Both the position numbers and the translations under genes were made by a program. A model generated the notes under the pieces. That model made no database searches. It was not told the origin of the DNA and saw nothing but the letters and a program-made list of their open reading frames with translations. 64,000 bases of DNA from Flavobacteriaceae bacterium (lineage in GTDB: Bacteria; Bacteroidota; Bacteroidia; Flavobacteriales; Flavobacteriaceae): assembly GCA_947488595.1 (NCBI GenBank), contig CANKZI010000001.1, positions 62,001 through 126,000 of the forward strand, given 5' to 3'. Shown here one piece after another: positions 26,446 to 35,341 of this stretch (positions are counted from its first letter, which is position 1; each line of letters begins with the position of its first letter).

Positions 26446-26994
26446 ATGAAAACAAAATTTATTACTTTATTGCTTTTTACTCTAACTTTATTAACAGGTT
26501 GTAAGTTAGATAAATCTTCCGATTCCAATAATGATTCAGGAGCGAAGAAAGATGAAAATAGTTTTAAAATAACACTAGATGTTATTGTAAAAAAAGATGA
26601 CGATTTCTGCATATTTTATACAGAAGATGGTTCAGCGGACTTTACTAAAATTGAACCTATTTGGATTAAAGTTATTGGAAATGAAAATTCACAAAAAGTC
26701 CAATATAATTTACCAGAAGAAGTTTATCCAACGCAATTAAGATTAGATTTTGGTATTAATAAAATTCAAGAGAATATAATTTTGAATTCAGTAACTTTAG
26801 AATATAAAGGTAAAAACAGAGTAATAGCAGGTGCTGAATTAGGAAATTATTTCAGAGAAGATGATTCTAAATGTCAGTTCGATTACAAAACAGGAGTTAT
26901 TACCGCAAAAACTGTAGATGGTGTTAGAAGATCTCCATCTTTATATCCTCATGAAGATAATTTAGGACCAGAAATATTAAAACTTGCAAATTAA
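26446..26994 (+). CDS. lipoprotein of unknown function
   Basis: 182 residues. I use ATG at 26446; a TTG nine bases earlier is also in frame. Signal peptide with lipobox: KTKFITLLLFTLTLLTGC, lipidated Cys at residue 18, then a Ser/Asp/Asn linker and a beta-rich domain (about 45-150) with KPxW-like and LPEEVYPTQLRLDFGINK segments. I do not recognise it, although I think similar domains occur near polysaccharide glycosyltransferases in Bacteroidota. It is a single gene between its own promoter and a strong terminator, divergent from the GtrII-like gene, so it may belong to the same islet. Confidence 0.7.
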   Translation: MKTKFITLLLFTLTLLTGCKLDKSSDSNNDSGAKKDENSFKITLDVIVKKDDDFCIFYTEDGSADFTKIEPIWIKVIGNENSQKVQYNLPEEVYPTQLRLDFGINKIQENIILNSVTLEYKGKNRVIAGAELGNYFREDDSKCQFDYKTGVITAKTVDGVRRSPSLYPHEDNLGPEILKLAN

Positions 26995-27008
26995 TTAATA
27001 ACAATATA

Positions 27009-27056
27009 AAAAAAACGATTCATTAAGTCGATCTTACTAATGAATCGTTTTTTTTA
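27009..27056 (+). terminator. intrinsic terminator after the lipoprotein gene
   Basis: AAAACGATTCATTA at about 27012-27025 pairs perfectly with TAATGAATCGTTTT at 27038-27051, followed by a T run. Confidence 0.9.
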
Positions 27057-27074
27057 TAAAATATACTGAAAGCG

Positions 27075-27088
27075 ATAGAGCGCTCTAT
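27075..27088. repeat. 14-base perfect palindrome
   Basis: ATAGAGCGCTCTAT, upstream of the Wzx gene. A possible regulator site or small hairpin; no assignment. Confidence 0.5.
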
Positions 27089-27117
27089 GAATACGCTCTC
27101 AATTAAAGTTTAATTAT

Positions 27118-28389
27118 GTGCTAAAACAACTTAAAACAATTAATACAACCAAAACCTTTGATTTTTTTATATACGGTTTTGGTCAGGCGTTAAACTTAGT
27201 CAGCCCTTTTTTGGTTGCTCCCTACATAATAAGCACTTGTGGTGTAGCCAATTTTGGAAAATCTGGCGTAGCAATGGCAATCGCCTTTTTTCTGATTGTT
27301 TTAATCGATTATGGTTCAGATATTGTTGGCGTTAAAGAAATCGCTGTAAATCGCGAGAATCGGTCTCAACTAAAAAAAATTTTCGCTACAACTTTTGCCG
27401 CTAAACTCTTTTTGTTGCTGGTATTATTGACTTTTTTAAGTTGTTGTTATGTTTTTATTCCGTTTTTTAATAACGAAAAAGCACTCTACTTTTTAACATT
27501 CCCAATATTAATCGGACAGTTTTTAAATCCAACATGGTTTTTACAAGGCACAGATAATTTTAGAGGCATCACTTCTTTGAACCTTTTTTCTAAAATCTTC
27601 TATTTGGTTACTATTTTTCTAATTATTAAAAAGCCAGAAGACTATATCTATATTAATTTTTTATGGGGTTTCGGCATGATCATACCGTTTGCAGTCGGTA
27701 CTATAATTTGCATCAATCGGTATGACATAAAAATGGCTGATTTTGAGGTCAAAGCGACACAGCTTTTTCTAAAAAACCATTTCAATTTTTTTGTGTCTCA
27801 ATTGTTTTTATCACTCAAAAATTATGCACCACTAGTTGTCGTAAGTTTTCTGGGTGGCTATTTTATCGCAGGACAATACAGTATAATCGAGAAAATCATC
27901 ATGCCTTTTCGGAGTTATTTACAAATAATTTTCAGATTTTTTTATCCAAAACTATGTTTTGAATTGTCCATAAGCCAGCAAAAAGGCATTGCTTTGTGGA
28001 GAAAAATAAATACAGTCAATTTGCTTTTGGTTCTTATTTTATTGGCTTTGGTATATGTGTACTCTGCACAAATCTTACTATTCTTCAAAGTGAAATTGGT
28101 TACTTTAGAAGAAATGCAATCGCTTTTAAAATATTCGTTGCTAATACCGTTATTGTTGACAATTTCATTTATTTTTGAGCAATTATTATTAAGTTCAGGC
28201 AACAAACAAGCATATATAAAAGTTACAATTATAACGGTTGTCATAAATAGTATACTTTTACCTGTTTTATTTTGGCGATTTGAATTGCTAGGACTGATTT
28301 CCGCCATAATAATTACCGAAATTATTGTTATTGCGCTGTACATGTTGATCTTAAAAAAGCTTTTTATAAAGGACGCTTATATTATTTGA
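27118..28389 (+). CDS. wzx: Wzx-type oligosaccharide flippase
   Basis: 423 residues, about twelve membrane helices, MATE-like polysaccharide flippase family. The N-terminal segment with APYIISTCGVANFGKSGVA (about 34-52) resembles RfbX/Wzx proteins. It should move the undecaprenyl-linked repeat unit across the inner membrane. The start is GTG at 27118 (next in-frame start is far inside the first helix). It is three bases before the Wzy candidate, so the two are coupled. Confidence 0.85.
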   Translation: MLKQLKTINTTKTFDFFIYGFGQALNLVSPFLVAPYIISTCGVANFGKSGVAMAIAFFLIVLIDYGSDIVGVKEIAVNRENRSQLKKIFATTFAAKLFLLLVLLTFLSCCYVFIPFFNNEKALYFLTFPILIGQFLNPTWFLQGTDNFRGITSLNLFSKIFYLVTIFLIIKKPEDYIYINFLWGFGMIIPFAVGTIICINRYDIKMADFEVKATQLFLKNHFNFFVSQLFLSLKNYAPLVVVSFLGGYFIAGQYSIIEKIIMPFRSYLQIIFRFFYPKLCFELSISQQKGIALWRKINTVNLLLVLILLALVYVYSAQILLFFKVKLVTLEEMQSLLKYSLLIPLLLTISFIFEQLLLSSGNKQAYIKVTIITVVINSILLPVLFWRFELLGLISAIIITEIIVIALYMLILKKLFIKDAYII

Positions 28390-28392
28390 TGA

Positions 28393-29622
28393 ATGAAAAT
28401 AACAAAAAACAATTTATACCAATTTATTTTCATTGCGTGCGCTGCCGTTCCCTATCTCAACAACTACGAGCTTACTTTTTCTGTTTGGGTATTTTCAATT
28501 TTGGTTTCGCTCAGAAAAACCTATTCTAAACTACTGATTTATCAAATCGTTTGTTTTAGTACAATTTTGATTATCGCTTTTTATGCCAGTTTTTTTAATG
28601 ATTTTCTCAAATACGATTTTGTTCGCGATATCACCTATTTACTCAAGCCCATTTTGGGGCTCTTAATTGGTTACCAATTGTGCCGCGGTCATTTGATCAA
28701 TCCTTTTAAAACCATCATTAATGCAGGTGTTTTTTTGGCGGTATTGCATTTGATAATTATAGGTTATTCTTTTCTGGCTCTTGGCGTTAGAGACATTCAC
28801 GAATTGCGTTTTTATGCAGGTTACTTCAGTGATTTTGAAGTATATGCGCTTATTGCGGTTATTTTTAGTGATGAACTGGGCGTAACTTTATCAACGAAAA
28901 CAAAAGTGAAATACATGGTCATTATTGCAATTTCAGCTTTATTTTACTTGTCTAGAATTAATTTTATCGAATTTGTAATTTTATTCATGGCAATGAAAGG
29001 CTATTTTGTAATCACAAAACGTACCATTATAGTTTTAAGTTCGATTATTGTTGCTTGTTTGCTTTTTTATTCGGCTATTTTGTACGTCAATCCACGCAGG
29101 AACGGAAAAGGTTTTGAAGCTTTTTTATACAAAGTAAAAATTGCGCCAATTGAACCTTTTAAAACGCGATTTAAAAAAGACGATTGGAAAGATTTTAACG
29201 ACAATTACCGTTCTGTAGAAAATATTTTAACCACAAAACAAATGACCGACGACGGTACGGCAACTATACTTCACGGAAAAGGTCTTGGTTCTCGAATCGA
29301 TTTGAATACCGAAGTCGAGCTTGATGGCGTAAAAATGAAGTACATTTCTATTCTACACAACGGTTTTATGACAGTTTTTTTGAAATCGGGCGCACTAGGA
29401 ATCTTATTGCTTCTAACATCGATTTTTGTGCTTTTAAAATGCAAAAGAAGCAATCCTGAATTCAAATATTTGAACCACATGATTGCCGGAACCGTATTGT
29501 TTTTATTGCTGTCTTATTGGGTTTTTATGGGATTGTATTTTAAAGCCGACACCAAATCAATTGTTATCGGTTTGGTTATTGCCGCTTATGATAAACGCCG
29601 AATCGAACTAAAATCCAGCTAA
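28393..29622 (+). CDS. wzy: Wzy-type O-antigen polymerase candidate
   Basis: 409 residues, about ten membrane helices and a large loop (about 235-320, with NPRRNGKGFEAFLYKVK and a region ending HGKGLGSRIDL) before the last helices, as in O-antigen polymerases. Wzy proteins diverge strongly, so the call leans on topology and on following wzx by three bases. Its end overlaps the convergent wecB by 15 bases. An alternative is an O-antigen ligase, but the other candidate at 33,027 fits that better. Confidence 0.65.
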   Translation: MKITKNNLYQFIFIACAAVPYLNNYELTFSVWVFSILVSLRKTYSKLLIYQIVCFSTILIIAFYASFFNDFLKYDFVRDITYLLKPILGLLIGYQLCRGHLINPFKTIINAGVFLAVLHLIIIGYSFLALGVRDIHELRFYAGYFSDFEVYALIAVIFSDELGVTLSTKTKVKYMVIIAISALFYLSRINFIEFVILFMAMKGYFVITKRTIIVLSSIIVACLLFYSAILYVNPRRNGKGFEAFLYKVKIAPIEPFKTRFKKDDWKDFNDNYRSVENILTTKQMTDDGTATILHGKGLGSRIDLNTEVELDGVKMKYISILHNGFMTVFLKSGALGILLLLTSIFVLLKCKRSNPEFKYLNHMIAGTVLFLLLSYWVFMGLYFKADTKSIVIGLVIAAYDKRRIELKSS

Positions 29623-30723
29623 AATTTGCTTAACTTTATCACTTGTAGTCCCATCACCATAAGGATTTGAAGCTTTCGAAATCAAATTATAGTGTTGGTC
29701 ATCTTCTAATAATTTTTTGGTTTCGAGCACAATTTTTTCTCTGTCAGCACCAACCAAAATCGCCGTTCCAGCCACTACGCCTTCGGTTCTTTCAGTCACT
29801 TCCCTCAAAACCAAAACCGGTTTTCCTAAACTTGGCGCTTCTTCTTGAATGCCACCAGAATCCGTTAAAATAATACTGCTTTTGTTCATCATCCATATCA
29901 GCTCGGGATATTCTAAAGGCGAAATCAGCACAATATTTTTGCGTTTTAAAACCCGATGCGCCACTTCTTTTACATTCGGATTGAGATGCACCGGATAAAC
30001 AATTATAACTTCTTCTTGAAAACAGTCGGCAATTTCCAGCAACGCATCACAAATTTGCTCAAAAGGCTGACCAAAATTCTCCCTGCGGTGACAAGTAACT
30101 AAAATAATTTTTTTCGAAAAATCAATAAAATTGTATTTTTCTAATAATTGTGTTTCCAAGCTAACAGTTACTTTTTTCAAACCAGTTAACAGAGCGTCAA
30201 TAACAGTATTACCCACCACATGAACATTGTCAATTGTGTTTTCGACGATGAGGTTTTGCCTTGAACTTTCTGTCGGACAAAAATGAATGGCGGCCAATTT
30301 TGAAGTCAAAGTACGGTTCATCTCTTCTGGAAATGGCGAATACATATCATGACTGCGCAAACCTGCTTCAATATGAACGACTTTTATTTTTTGGTAAAAT
30401 GCAGCCAATGCCGATGCCAAAACTGTAGTAGTATCGCCTTGAACAAATACAAAATCAAAAGTTTCTTGTAGTAAAATTTCGTTCGTAATTCGCGCAATCA
30501 AATCTGCCGTCAATTGGTGCAAACTTTGATTGGGCGTCATGATATTCAAATCATAATCGACCGTAATATCAAAAAAAGTAAGCACTTGATCCAGCATTTC
30601 TCTATGCTGGGCCGTTACAGCTACTTTTACGACAAACCGATTGTCATTAGAAAAACTGGCAATTAACGGCGCCATTTTTATGGCTTCTGGACGGGTTCCG
30701 AAAAGGAATAAAACTTTTTTCAT
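29608..30723 (-). CDS. wecB: UDP-N-acetylglucosamine 2-epimerase (non-hydrolysing)
   Basis: Makes UDP-ManNAc for surface polysaccharide. 371 residues. Conserved GTRPEAIKMAPL (9-20), HIEAGLRS (about 118-125) and LTDSGGIQEE (about 287-296) are intact, including the catalytic acidic and histidine residues of the family. It is read leftward against the surrounding cluster and overlaps the Wzy candidate by 15 bases at the 3' ends. No wecC (UDP-ManNAc dehydrogenase) is in the window. Confidence 0.95.
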   Translation of the reverse strand: MKKVLFLFGTRPEAIKMAPLIASFSNDNRFVVKVAVTAQHREMLDQVLTFFDITVDYDLNIMTPNQSLHQLTADLIARITNEILLQETFDFVFVQGDTTTVLASALAAFYQKIKVVHIEAGLRSHDMYSPFPEEMNRTLTSKLAAIHFCPTESSRQNLIVENTIDNVHVVGNTVIDALLTGLKKVTVSLETQLLEKYNFIDFSKKIILVTCHRRENFGQPFEQICDALLEIADCFQEEVIIVYPVHLNPNVKEVAHRVLKRKNIVLISPLEYPELIWMMNKSSIILTDSGGIQEEAPSLGKPVLVLREVTERTEGVVAGTAILVGADREKIVLETKKLLEDDQHYNLISKASNPYGDGTTSDKVKQILAGF

Positions 30724-30771
30724 TTGTTGCTAAAACCAAAATTTATCAAGTGTAAAACTACTAATAAAAAC

Positions 30772-30779
30772 TATATTTG
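30772..30779 (+). promoter_or_regulatory. -7 element of the glycosyltransferase gene at 30,799
   Basis: TATATTTG ends 20 bases before ATG 30799. It lies inside the longer open frame and so supports the internal start. Confidence 0.55.
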
Positions 30780-30798
30780 CAATTCTTATAAAATTAAA

Positions 30799-31905
30799 AT
30801 GAAGGTACTTTTTCAAACCAGAACCAATTTGTATAGCGCACCTGGGGGCGATATGATTCAGATGCAAAAGACCAAAGAATTTCTAGAAAGATTAGGCGTT
30901 CAGGTGGACATTTCATTAGATTTTGAACCCGATTTAAGCGACTATGATTTGGTGCATTTGTTCAATTTGATGGAGCCGCAAGACATTTATTTGCAAATGA
31001 AAAATGCCAAGCGTCAAAATAAAAAAATAGCGCTTTCGACCATTTATGGACTTTACACCGAATTTGAACGCAAAGCTCGAGGCGGTTTTTTTCAAAAATT
31101 AGCCAATGTGCTTACTCCTTATCAAATTGGTTATATCAAAACTATTGTGCGCCATTACGCCGAAAAACGATTGCACAAAGGCGTTTACAAAATGATGTTC
31201 AAAGGTTATTATGGTTTGATGAAAGAAATAGTCGACAATACCGCAGTGTTTTTGCCTAATTCTGTTTCCGAAATGAACCGCGTTACCCAAGATTTTAAAT
31301 TAATTAAACCGTCTTTTTTTAGCATTCCAAATGCGATTGACAAAGCCGTATTTGTTGATAACGATTCAGATTCGTTAAATAAATTTGCGAAATACCAAGA
31401 TTGTATTTTGTGTGCCGCCAGAATCGAAGGCAGAAAAGCAACACTTAACTTGGTTAGAGCAATAAAAAACACCAACTACACTTTGGTACTTGTGGGCAAA
31501 GAATCGCAAAATCAGAAAGAATATGTCAATCAAGTGCGCCAAGAAGCTGGAGGGAATGTAGTTTTTTTAGGCGCCATTTCGCACCAAGATTTACGAGATT
31601 TATACAAAGTGGCCAAAGTGCATGCGCTAGTAAGTTGGATGGAAACACCTGGATTGTCTTCGCTGGAAGCAGCAGCAATGGGTTGCAATATTGTTGTTAC
31701 CAAAAAAGGCGATACTTATGATTATTTTGAAGATTTTGCCTATTATTGTGAACCAGATGACGTAAATTCGATTACAAATGCGATTGATCTTGCCTTTAAA
31801 ACGCCAGTCAATCCAATACTAAAACAAAAAGTATTGGACAATTATATCTGGGAAAAAACGGCCGAAGCAACGCTTAAAGCTTATGAGCAAATAATTCACA
31901 ACTGA
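30799..31905 (+). CDS. family 4-type (GT-B) glycosyltransferase
   Basis: 368 residues. I choose ATG 30799 (MKVLFQTRTNLYSAPGGD): the upstream 25 codons cover the -7 element. Two Rossmann-like halves; the C-terminal half has ARIEGRKATLNLVRAI, VSWMETPGLSSLEAAAMGC (about residues 285-303, the donor-binding E-x7-E motif) typical of GT1/GT4 enzymes. Donor and acceptor sugars cannot be predicted. It is divergent from wecB and begins a rightward run through the phosphotransferase and GT2 genes. Confidence 0.85.
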   Translation: MKVLFQTRTNLYSAPGGDMIQMQKTKEFLERLGVQVDISLDFEPDLSDYDLVHLFNLMEPQDIYLQMKNAKRQNKKIALSTIYGLYTEFERKARGGFFQKLANVLTPYQIGYIKTIVRHYAEKRLHKGVYKMMFKGYYGLMKEIVDNTAVFLPNSVSEMNRVTQDFKLIKPSFFSIPNAIDKAVFVDNDSDSLNKFAKYQDCILCAARIEGRKATLNLVRAIKNTNYTLVLVGKESQNQKEYVNQVRQEAGGNVVFLGAISHQDLRDLYKVAKVHALVSWMETPGLSSLEAAAMGCNIVVTKKGDTYDYFEDFAYYCEPDDVNSITNAIDLAFKTPVNPILKQKVLDNYIWEKTAEATLKAYEQIIHN

Positions 31906-31978
31906 ATTCTTTTGTATTAAAGATGTTTTAGATTAAACATACAAAATGATTTACACCAGTTTGACAAAAAAACTTTCA

Positions 31979-33076
31979 ATGAAAATAGCCGTTTTAGGAA
32001 CGCGAGGCATACCCAATCATTACGGTGGTTTTGAACAATTTGCCGAATTTTTTTCGGTGTATTTGGCACAACAAAAGCATGAGGTTTATGTTTATAATTC
32101 GCACAACCATCCGTACCAAGACCAAGAATATAAAGGCGTAAAAATCATCCATCAATATGATCCCGAATTTAAAATCGGTACTGCAGGGCAATTCATTTAT
32201 GATTTGAATTGTATTTTGGATTCCCGAAATCGAGATTTCGATATTATTTTGCAATTGGGTTATACCAGCAGTTCTATTTGGAGTTTTTTATTGCCAAAAA
32301 AAGCAATTATTATTACCAATATGGACGGATTAGAATGGAAACGCACCAAATTTTCTAAACCGGTACAAAAAGTCTTGCAGTTTGCTGAAAAATTGGCAGT
32401 TAAAAGCAGTGATTATTTAGTTTCTGATTCGTTGGGCATTCAAAAATACATTACTCAAAAATACAATAAGTCTTCTACTTATATAGCTTACGGCGCTACG
32501 ATTTTTGAAAATCCCAACGAAGCTATTCTCAAAGAATATGAAGTTGTAAAGTACGAATTCAACATGCTCATTGCACGATTGGAACCCGAAAATAATATTG
32601 AAACCATTCTTGACGGCATTGCGATCAGCAACACAAAGCAACCTTTTTTAGTAATTGGTAACCACAACACCAAATTTGGCAATTATTTGAAAGATAAATT
32701 CCAATCCAATGCTATTATTAGGTTTTTAGGCTCGGTTTATAACATGGAACATCTGGATAATTTAAGGTTTTTTTCTAACCTTTATTTTCATGGTCATTCT
32801 GTCGGCGGTACCAATCCTTCGTTACTCGAAGCGATGGCATCACAGGCATTGATTGTTGCCCACAAAAACGATTTTAATGGCGCAATTTTACAAGAAAATG
32901 CTTATTATTTTAACAGTGCCGAACAGGTAAAAAAAGTAGTGCAAGAAATCAAAAAAAATGATAACTTGCAATTCATTCAAAACAACTTTGAAGCGATTAC
33001 AAGTGAATACAATTGGGATAAAATAAATGGAGCCTACTTACAACTATTTGAGCAAAGCCTTTCTGAAAATCAGTAA
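31979..33076 (+). CDS. DUF1972/GT4 rhamnosyltransferase-like protein
   Basis: 365 residues. Start at ATG 31979 (MKIAVLGTRGIPNHYGGFEQF), which is the standard N-terminus of DUF1972 proteins; an in-frame ATG 33 bases earlier lacks support. The N-terminal DUF1972 domain (about 1-165) precedes a GT4 domain with GGTNPSLLEAMASQ (about 274-287). Relatives include WchF/CpsF-type beta-1,4-rhamnosyltransferases, which would fit the rfbACD genes here, but the acceptor is unknown. The next gene starts inside its last 50 bases. Confidence 0.85.
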   Translation: MKIAVLGTRGIPNHYGGFEQFAEFFSVYLAQQKHEVYVYNSHNHPYQDQEYKGVKIIHQYDPEFKIGTAGQFIYDLNCILDSRNRDFDIILQLGYTSSSIWSFLLPKKAIIITNMDGLEWKRTKFSKPVQKVLQFAEKLAVKSSDYLVSDSLGIQKYITQKYNKSSTYIAYGATIFENPNEAILKEYEVVKYEFNMLIARLEPENNIETILDGIAISNTKQPFLVIGNHNTKFGNYLKDKFQSNAIIRFLGSVYNMEHLDNLRFFSNLYFHGHSVGGTNPSLLEAMASQALIVAHKNDFNGAILQENAYYFNSAEQVKKVVQEIKKNDNLQFIQNNFEAITSEYNWDKINGAYLQLFEQSLSENQ

Positions 33077-34343
33077 CTTAATCAAACAACCCGATATATT
33101 TGTTTATCTTCTTTCGGCAATTCTAATCGCAATCCCTCTCAATTATGCTTTCGGAAGTATTGCCACAATGTTGTTTTTGGTCGTTGCTTTTTCTACCATT
33201 CAACCCATTCAATTTGTTTTTAACAAAGCATTATTGCTTCCTTTGGCTTTCTATTTTTTGATGGTGTTGTCATTATTTTGGACCCATGATTTTAAAGCCA
33301 CATTGGGTGGTTTACAAAAAGAATTGGTGTTTTTATTTTTGCCATTGCCCTTTTTGTTTGTGCCGAATTTATGTAAAGTTGCAATCGAAAAAGTCATCAG
33401 AATTTTTAGTTTTGCCATGGTTTTTTATGCATTGTATTACTTTATAAAAGCCACTTTTAAGTACATCGCGACCGGAAATAAAGGAGTGTTTTTTTATCAC
33501 GAATTGGTCTCGCTTGATTTGAATGCGATTTATGTGGCTGTTTTTGCTTCATTGGGCGTTTTTTATTTTATTTCGCTTAAAAACAGAAGGCCACTTGAGC
33601 AAGTTTCGATTTTTATTCTCGCCATTTTTATTTTTTTACTGTCTTCAAAGAGTATTATTTTCATCGATTTTTTACTTATCATCTGTTTTTACGTCTATTT
33701 TTCAGACATACCCAACAGCGTAAAATTTATTACAGTAACTGGCGTAACCGCTTTTTTGGTGTTTTCGTTGGTGTTTGTAAAAGAAATAAGAGCGCGTTTT
33801 TTGATTGAATACGAAACTGCTTTTGTCGACAATACTTTAAACACAAGCATCGGCAATAGCAACGAAAAAGTCTATAATATTAGCATAAAGCAAGCTTGGA
33901 CAAATAAAAAATTTGAACAAAATAATTTTTTTCCAGGCACTGCCATGCGAATTTATCAAATCAGGATTTTTAAAGAAATGTTGCAAGAACAACCCGTTTT
34001 GTTAACTGGTTTTGGATTAGAAGCGTCGCAAAATAATATCCAAAAAAAAGCCAAACAACATAATCTTTACGCTGGTTATGGGGATTTTAATTTTCATAAT
34101 CAATATGTACAAACTTTTGCCGAATTGGGCCTTTTTGGCTTTTTGATTTTGATATTGATGCTTTTTTTAAACCTAAAAAATGCTTGGCAACATCAAAATT
34201 TCTTGCACATTGTTTTCGCAATAACAATGATAATACTATTTTTGACAGAATCTTTTTTTTGCAGACAAAGAGGCGTCACTTTTTTCATGTTACTCTACTG
34301 CATGTTCAACGCATCCTACCCCAAAAAAGAAAAGGCCATTTAA
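33027..34343 (+). CDS. O-antigen ligase-family membrane protein
   Basis: 438 residues, about eleven to twelve membrane helices, with a long periplasmic loop (about 255-330) before [18 protein letters not shown] and [19 protein letters not shown] (about 352-370), the HNxY(L)Q-type motif of the Wzy_C/WaaL family. It either polymerises or attaches the polysaccharide to a lipid A-type acceptor. Start ATG 33027 overlaps the upstream gene by 50 bases; a downstream TTG is possible because the first 16 residues are not hydrophobic. Confidence 0.75.
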   Translation: MEPTYNYLSKAFLKISNLIKQPDIFVYLLSAILIAIPLNYAFGSIATMLFLVVAFSTIQPIQFVFNKALLLPLAFYFLMVLSLFWTHDFKATLGGLQKELVFLFLPLPFLFVPNLCKVAIEKVIRIFSFAMVFYALYYFIKATFKYIATGNKGVFFYHELVSLDLNAIYVAVFASLGVFYFISLKNRRPLEQVSIFILAIFIFLLSSKSIIFIDFLLIICFYVYFSDIPNSVKFITVTGVTAFLVFSLVFVKEIRARFLIEYETAFVDNTLNTSIGNSNEKVYNISIKQAWTNKKFEQNNFFPGTAMRIYQIRIFKEMLQEQPVLLTGFGLEASQNNIQKKAKQHNLYAGYGDFNFHNQYVQTFAELGLFGFLILILMLFLNLKNAWQHQNFLHIVFAITMIILFLTESFFCRQRGVTFFMLLYCMFNASYPKKEKAI

Positions 34344-34354
34344 ACTCAAAAAAA

Positions 34355-35341
34355 ATGAAAAGAATTCTCATTACAGGTGCAGCAGGTTTTCTAGGCTCAC
34401 ATCTTTGTGACCGTTTTATTGCCGAAGGTTATCATGTAATCGGGATGGACAATCTCATCACAGGCGATTTAAAAAACATAGAACATCTCTTCCGATTAGA
34501 ACATTTCGAATTTTACCATCACGATATAACCAAATTTGTCAATGTGCCCGGAAAGTTAGATTATATTCTTCATTTTGCTTCTCCGGCGAGCCCAATTGAT
34601 TATCTCAAAATTCCGATTCAAACCCTAAAAGTGGGTGCTTTGGGCACACACAATCTTTTGGGATTGGCGTTGAATAAAAAAGCAAGAATATTAATTGCTA
34701 GTACTTCTGAGGTTTATGGCGATCCATTGGTTCATCCACAAAACGAAGATTATTACGGCAATGTCAATACCATTGGTCCACGTGGCGTTTATGATGAAGC
34801 CAAACGTTTTCAGGAATCGATAACCATGGCGTACCATACTTTTCATGGTCTAGAAGTCAGAATTGTTCGGATTTTTAATACCTATGGGCCACGCATGCGA
34901 CTGAATGATGGTCGTGTGATTCCAGCTTTTATTGGGCAAGCACTTCGAGGAGAAGATTTGACCATTTTTGGAGATGGAATGCAAACGCGTTCGTTTTGTT
35001 ATGTTGACGATCAAGTCGAAGGTATTTTTAGATTGTTGCATTCGGACTATTCGTTGCCAGTAAACATTGGTAATCCAGACGAAATTACAATCAAAGATTT
35101 TGCTGATGAAATTATAAAACTTACTGGAACCAATCAGAAAGTCGTTTATCACCCTTTGCCAATCAACGATCCTTTGCAACGCCAACCAGACATTACAAAA
35201 GCCAAAGCAATTTTAGGTTGGGAAGCCAAGGTCAACCGGCACGATGGAATGAAAATTACCTACGACTATTTCAAATCGTTGTCAACAGAAGCCTTGCTCA
35301 AAGAGGAACATAAAGACTTTTCGAAGTACATCATTAGTTAA
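34355..35341 (+). CDS. uxs: UDP-glucuronate decarboxylase (UDP-xylose synthase)
   Basis: 328 residues. The frame runs upstream through the previous gene; the correct start is ATG 34355 ([17 protein letters not shown]). Rossmann motif GAAGFLGSH (8-16), TSEVYGDP, and the block [12 protein letters not shown] with Tyr/Lys of the short-chain dehydrogenases are all typical of UXS and not of dTDP-glucose 4,6-dehydratase. It would supply UDP-xylose, or a 4-keto pentose intermediate, to the surface glycan. Its stop shares one base with the next start (TAATG). Confidence 0.9.
   Translation: MKRILITGAAGFLGSHLCDRFIAEGYHVIGMDNLITGDLKNIEHLFRLEHFEFYHHDITKFVNVPGKLDYILHFASPASPIDYLKIPIQTLKVGALGTHNLLGLALNKKARILIASTSEVYGDPLVHPQNEDYYGNVNTIGPRGVYDEAKRFQESITMAYHTFHGLEVRIVRIFNTYGPRMRLNDGRVIPAFIGQALRGEDLTIFGDGMQTRSFCYVDDQVEGIFRLLHSDYSLPVNIGNPDEITIKDFADEIIKLTGTNQKVVYHPLPINDPLQRQPDITKAKAILGWEAKVNRHDGMKITYDYFKSLSTEALLKEEHKDFSKYIIS

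Noticed and set aside
27942..28343. 133-residue leftward frame inside wzx
   Set aside because: Antisense shadow; composition typical of the reverse of a membrane-helix gene.
34184..34354. Long N-terminal extension of the UDP-glucuronate decarboxylase
   Set aside because: It overlaps the preceding ligase gene in another frame and lacks homology; the Rossmann motif starts right after ATG 34355.
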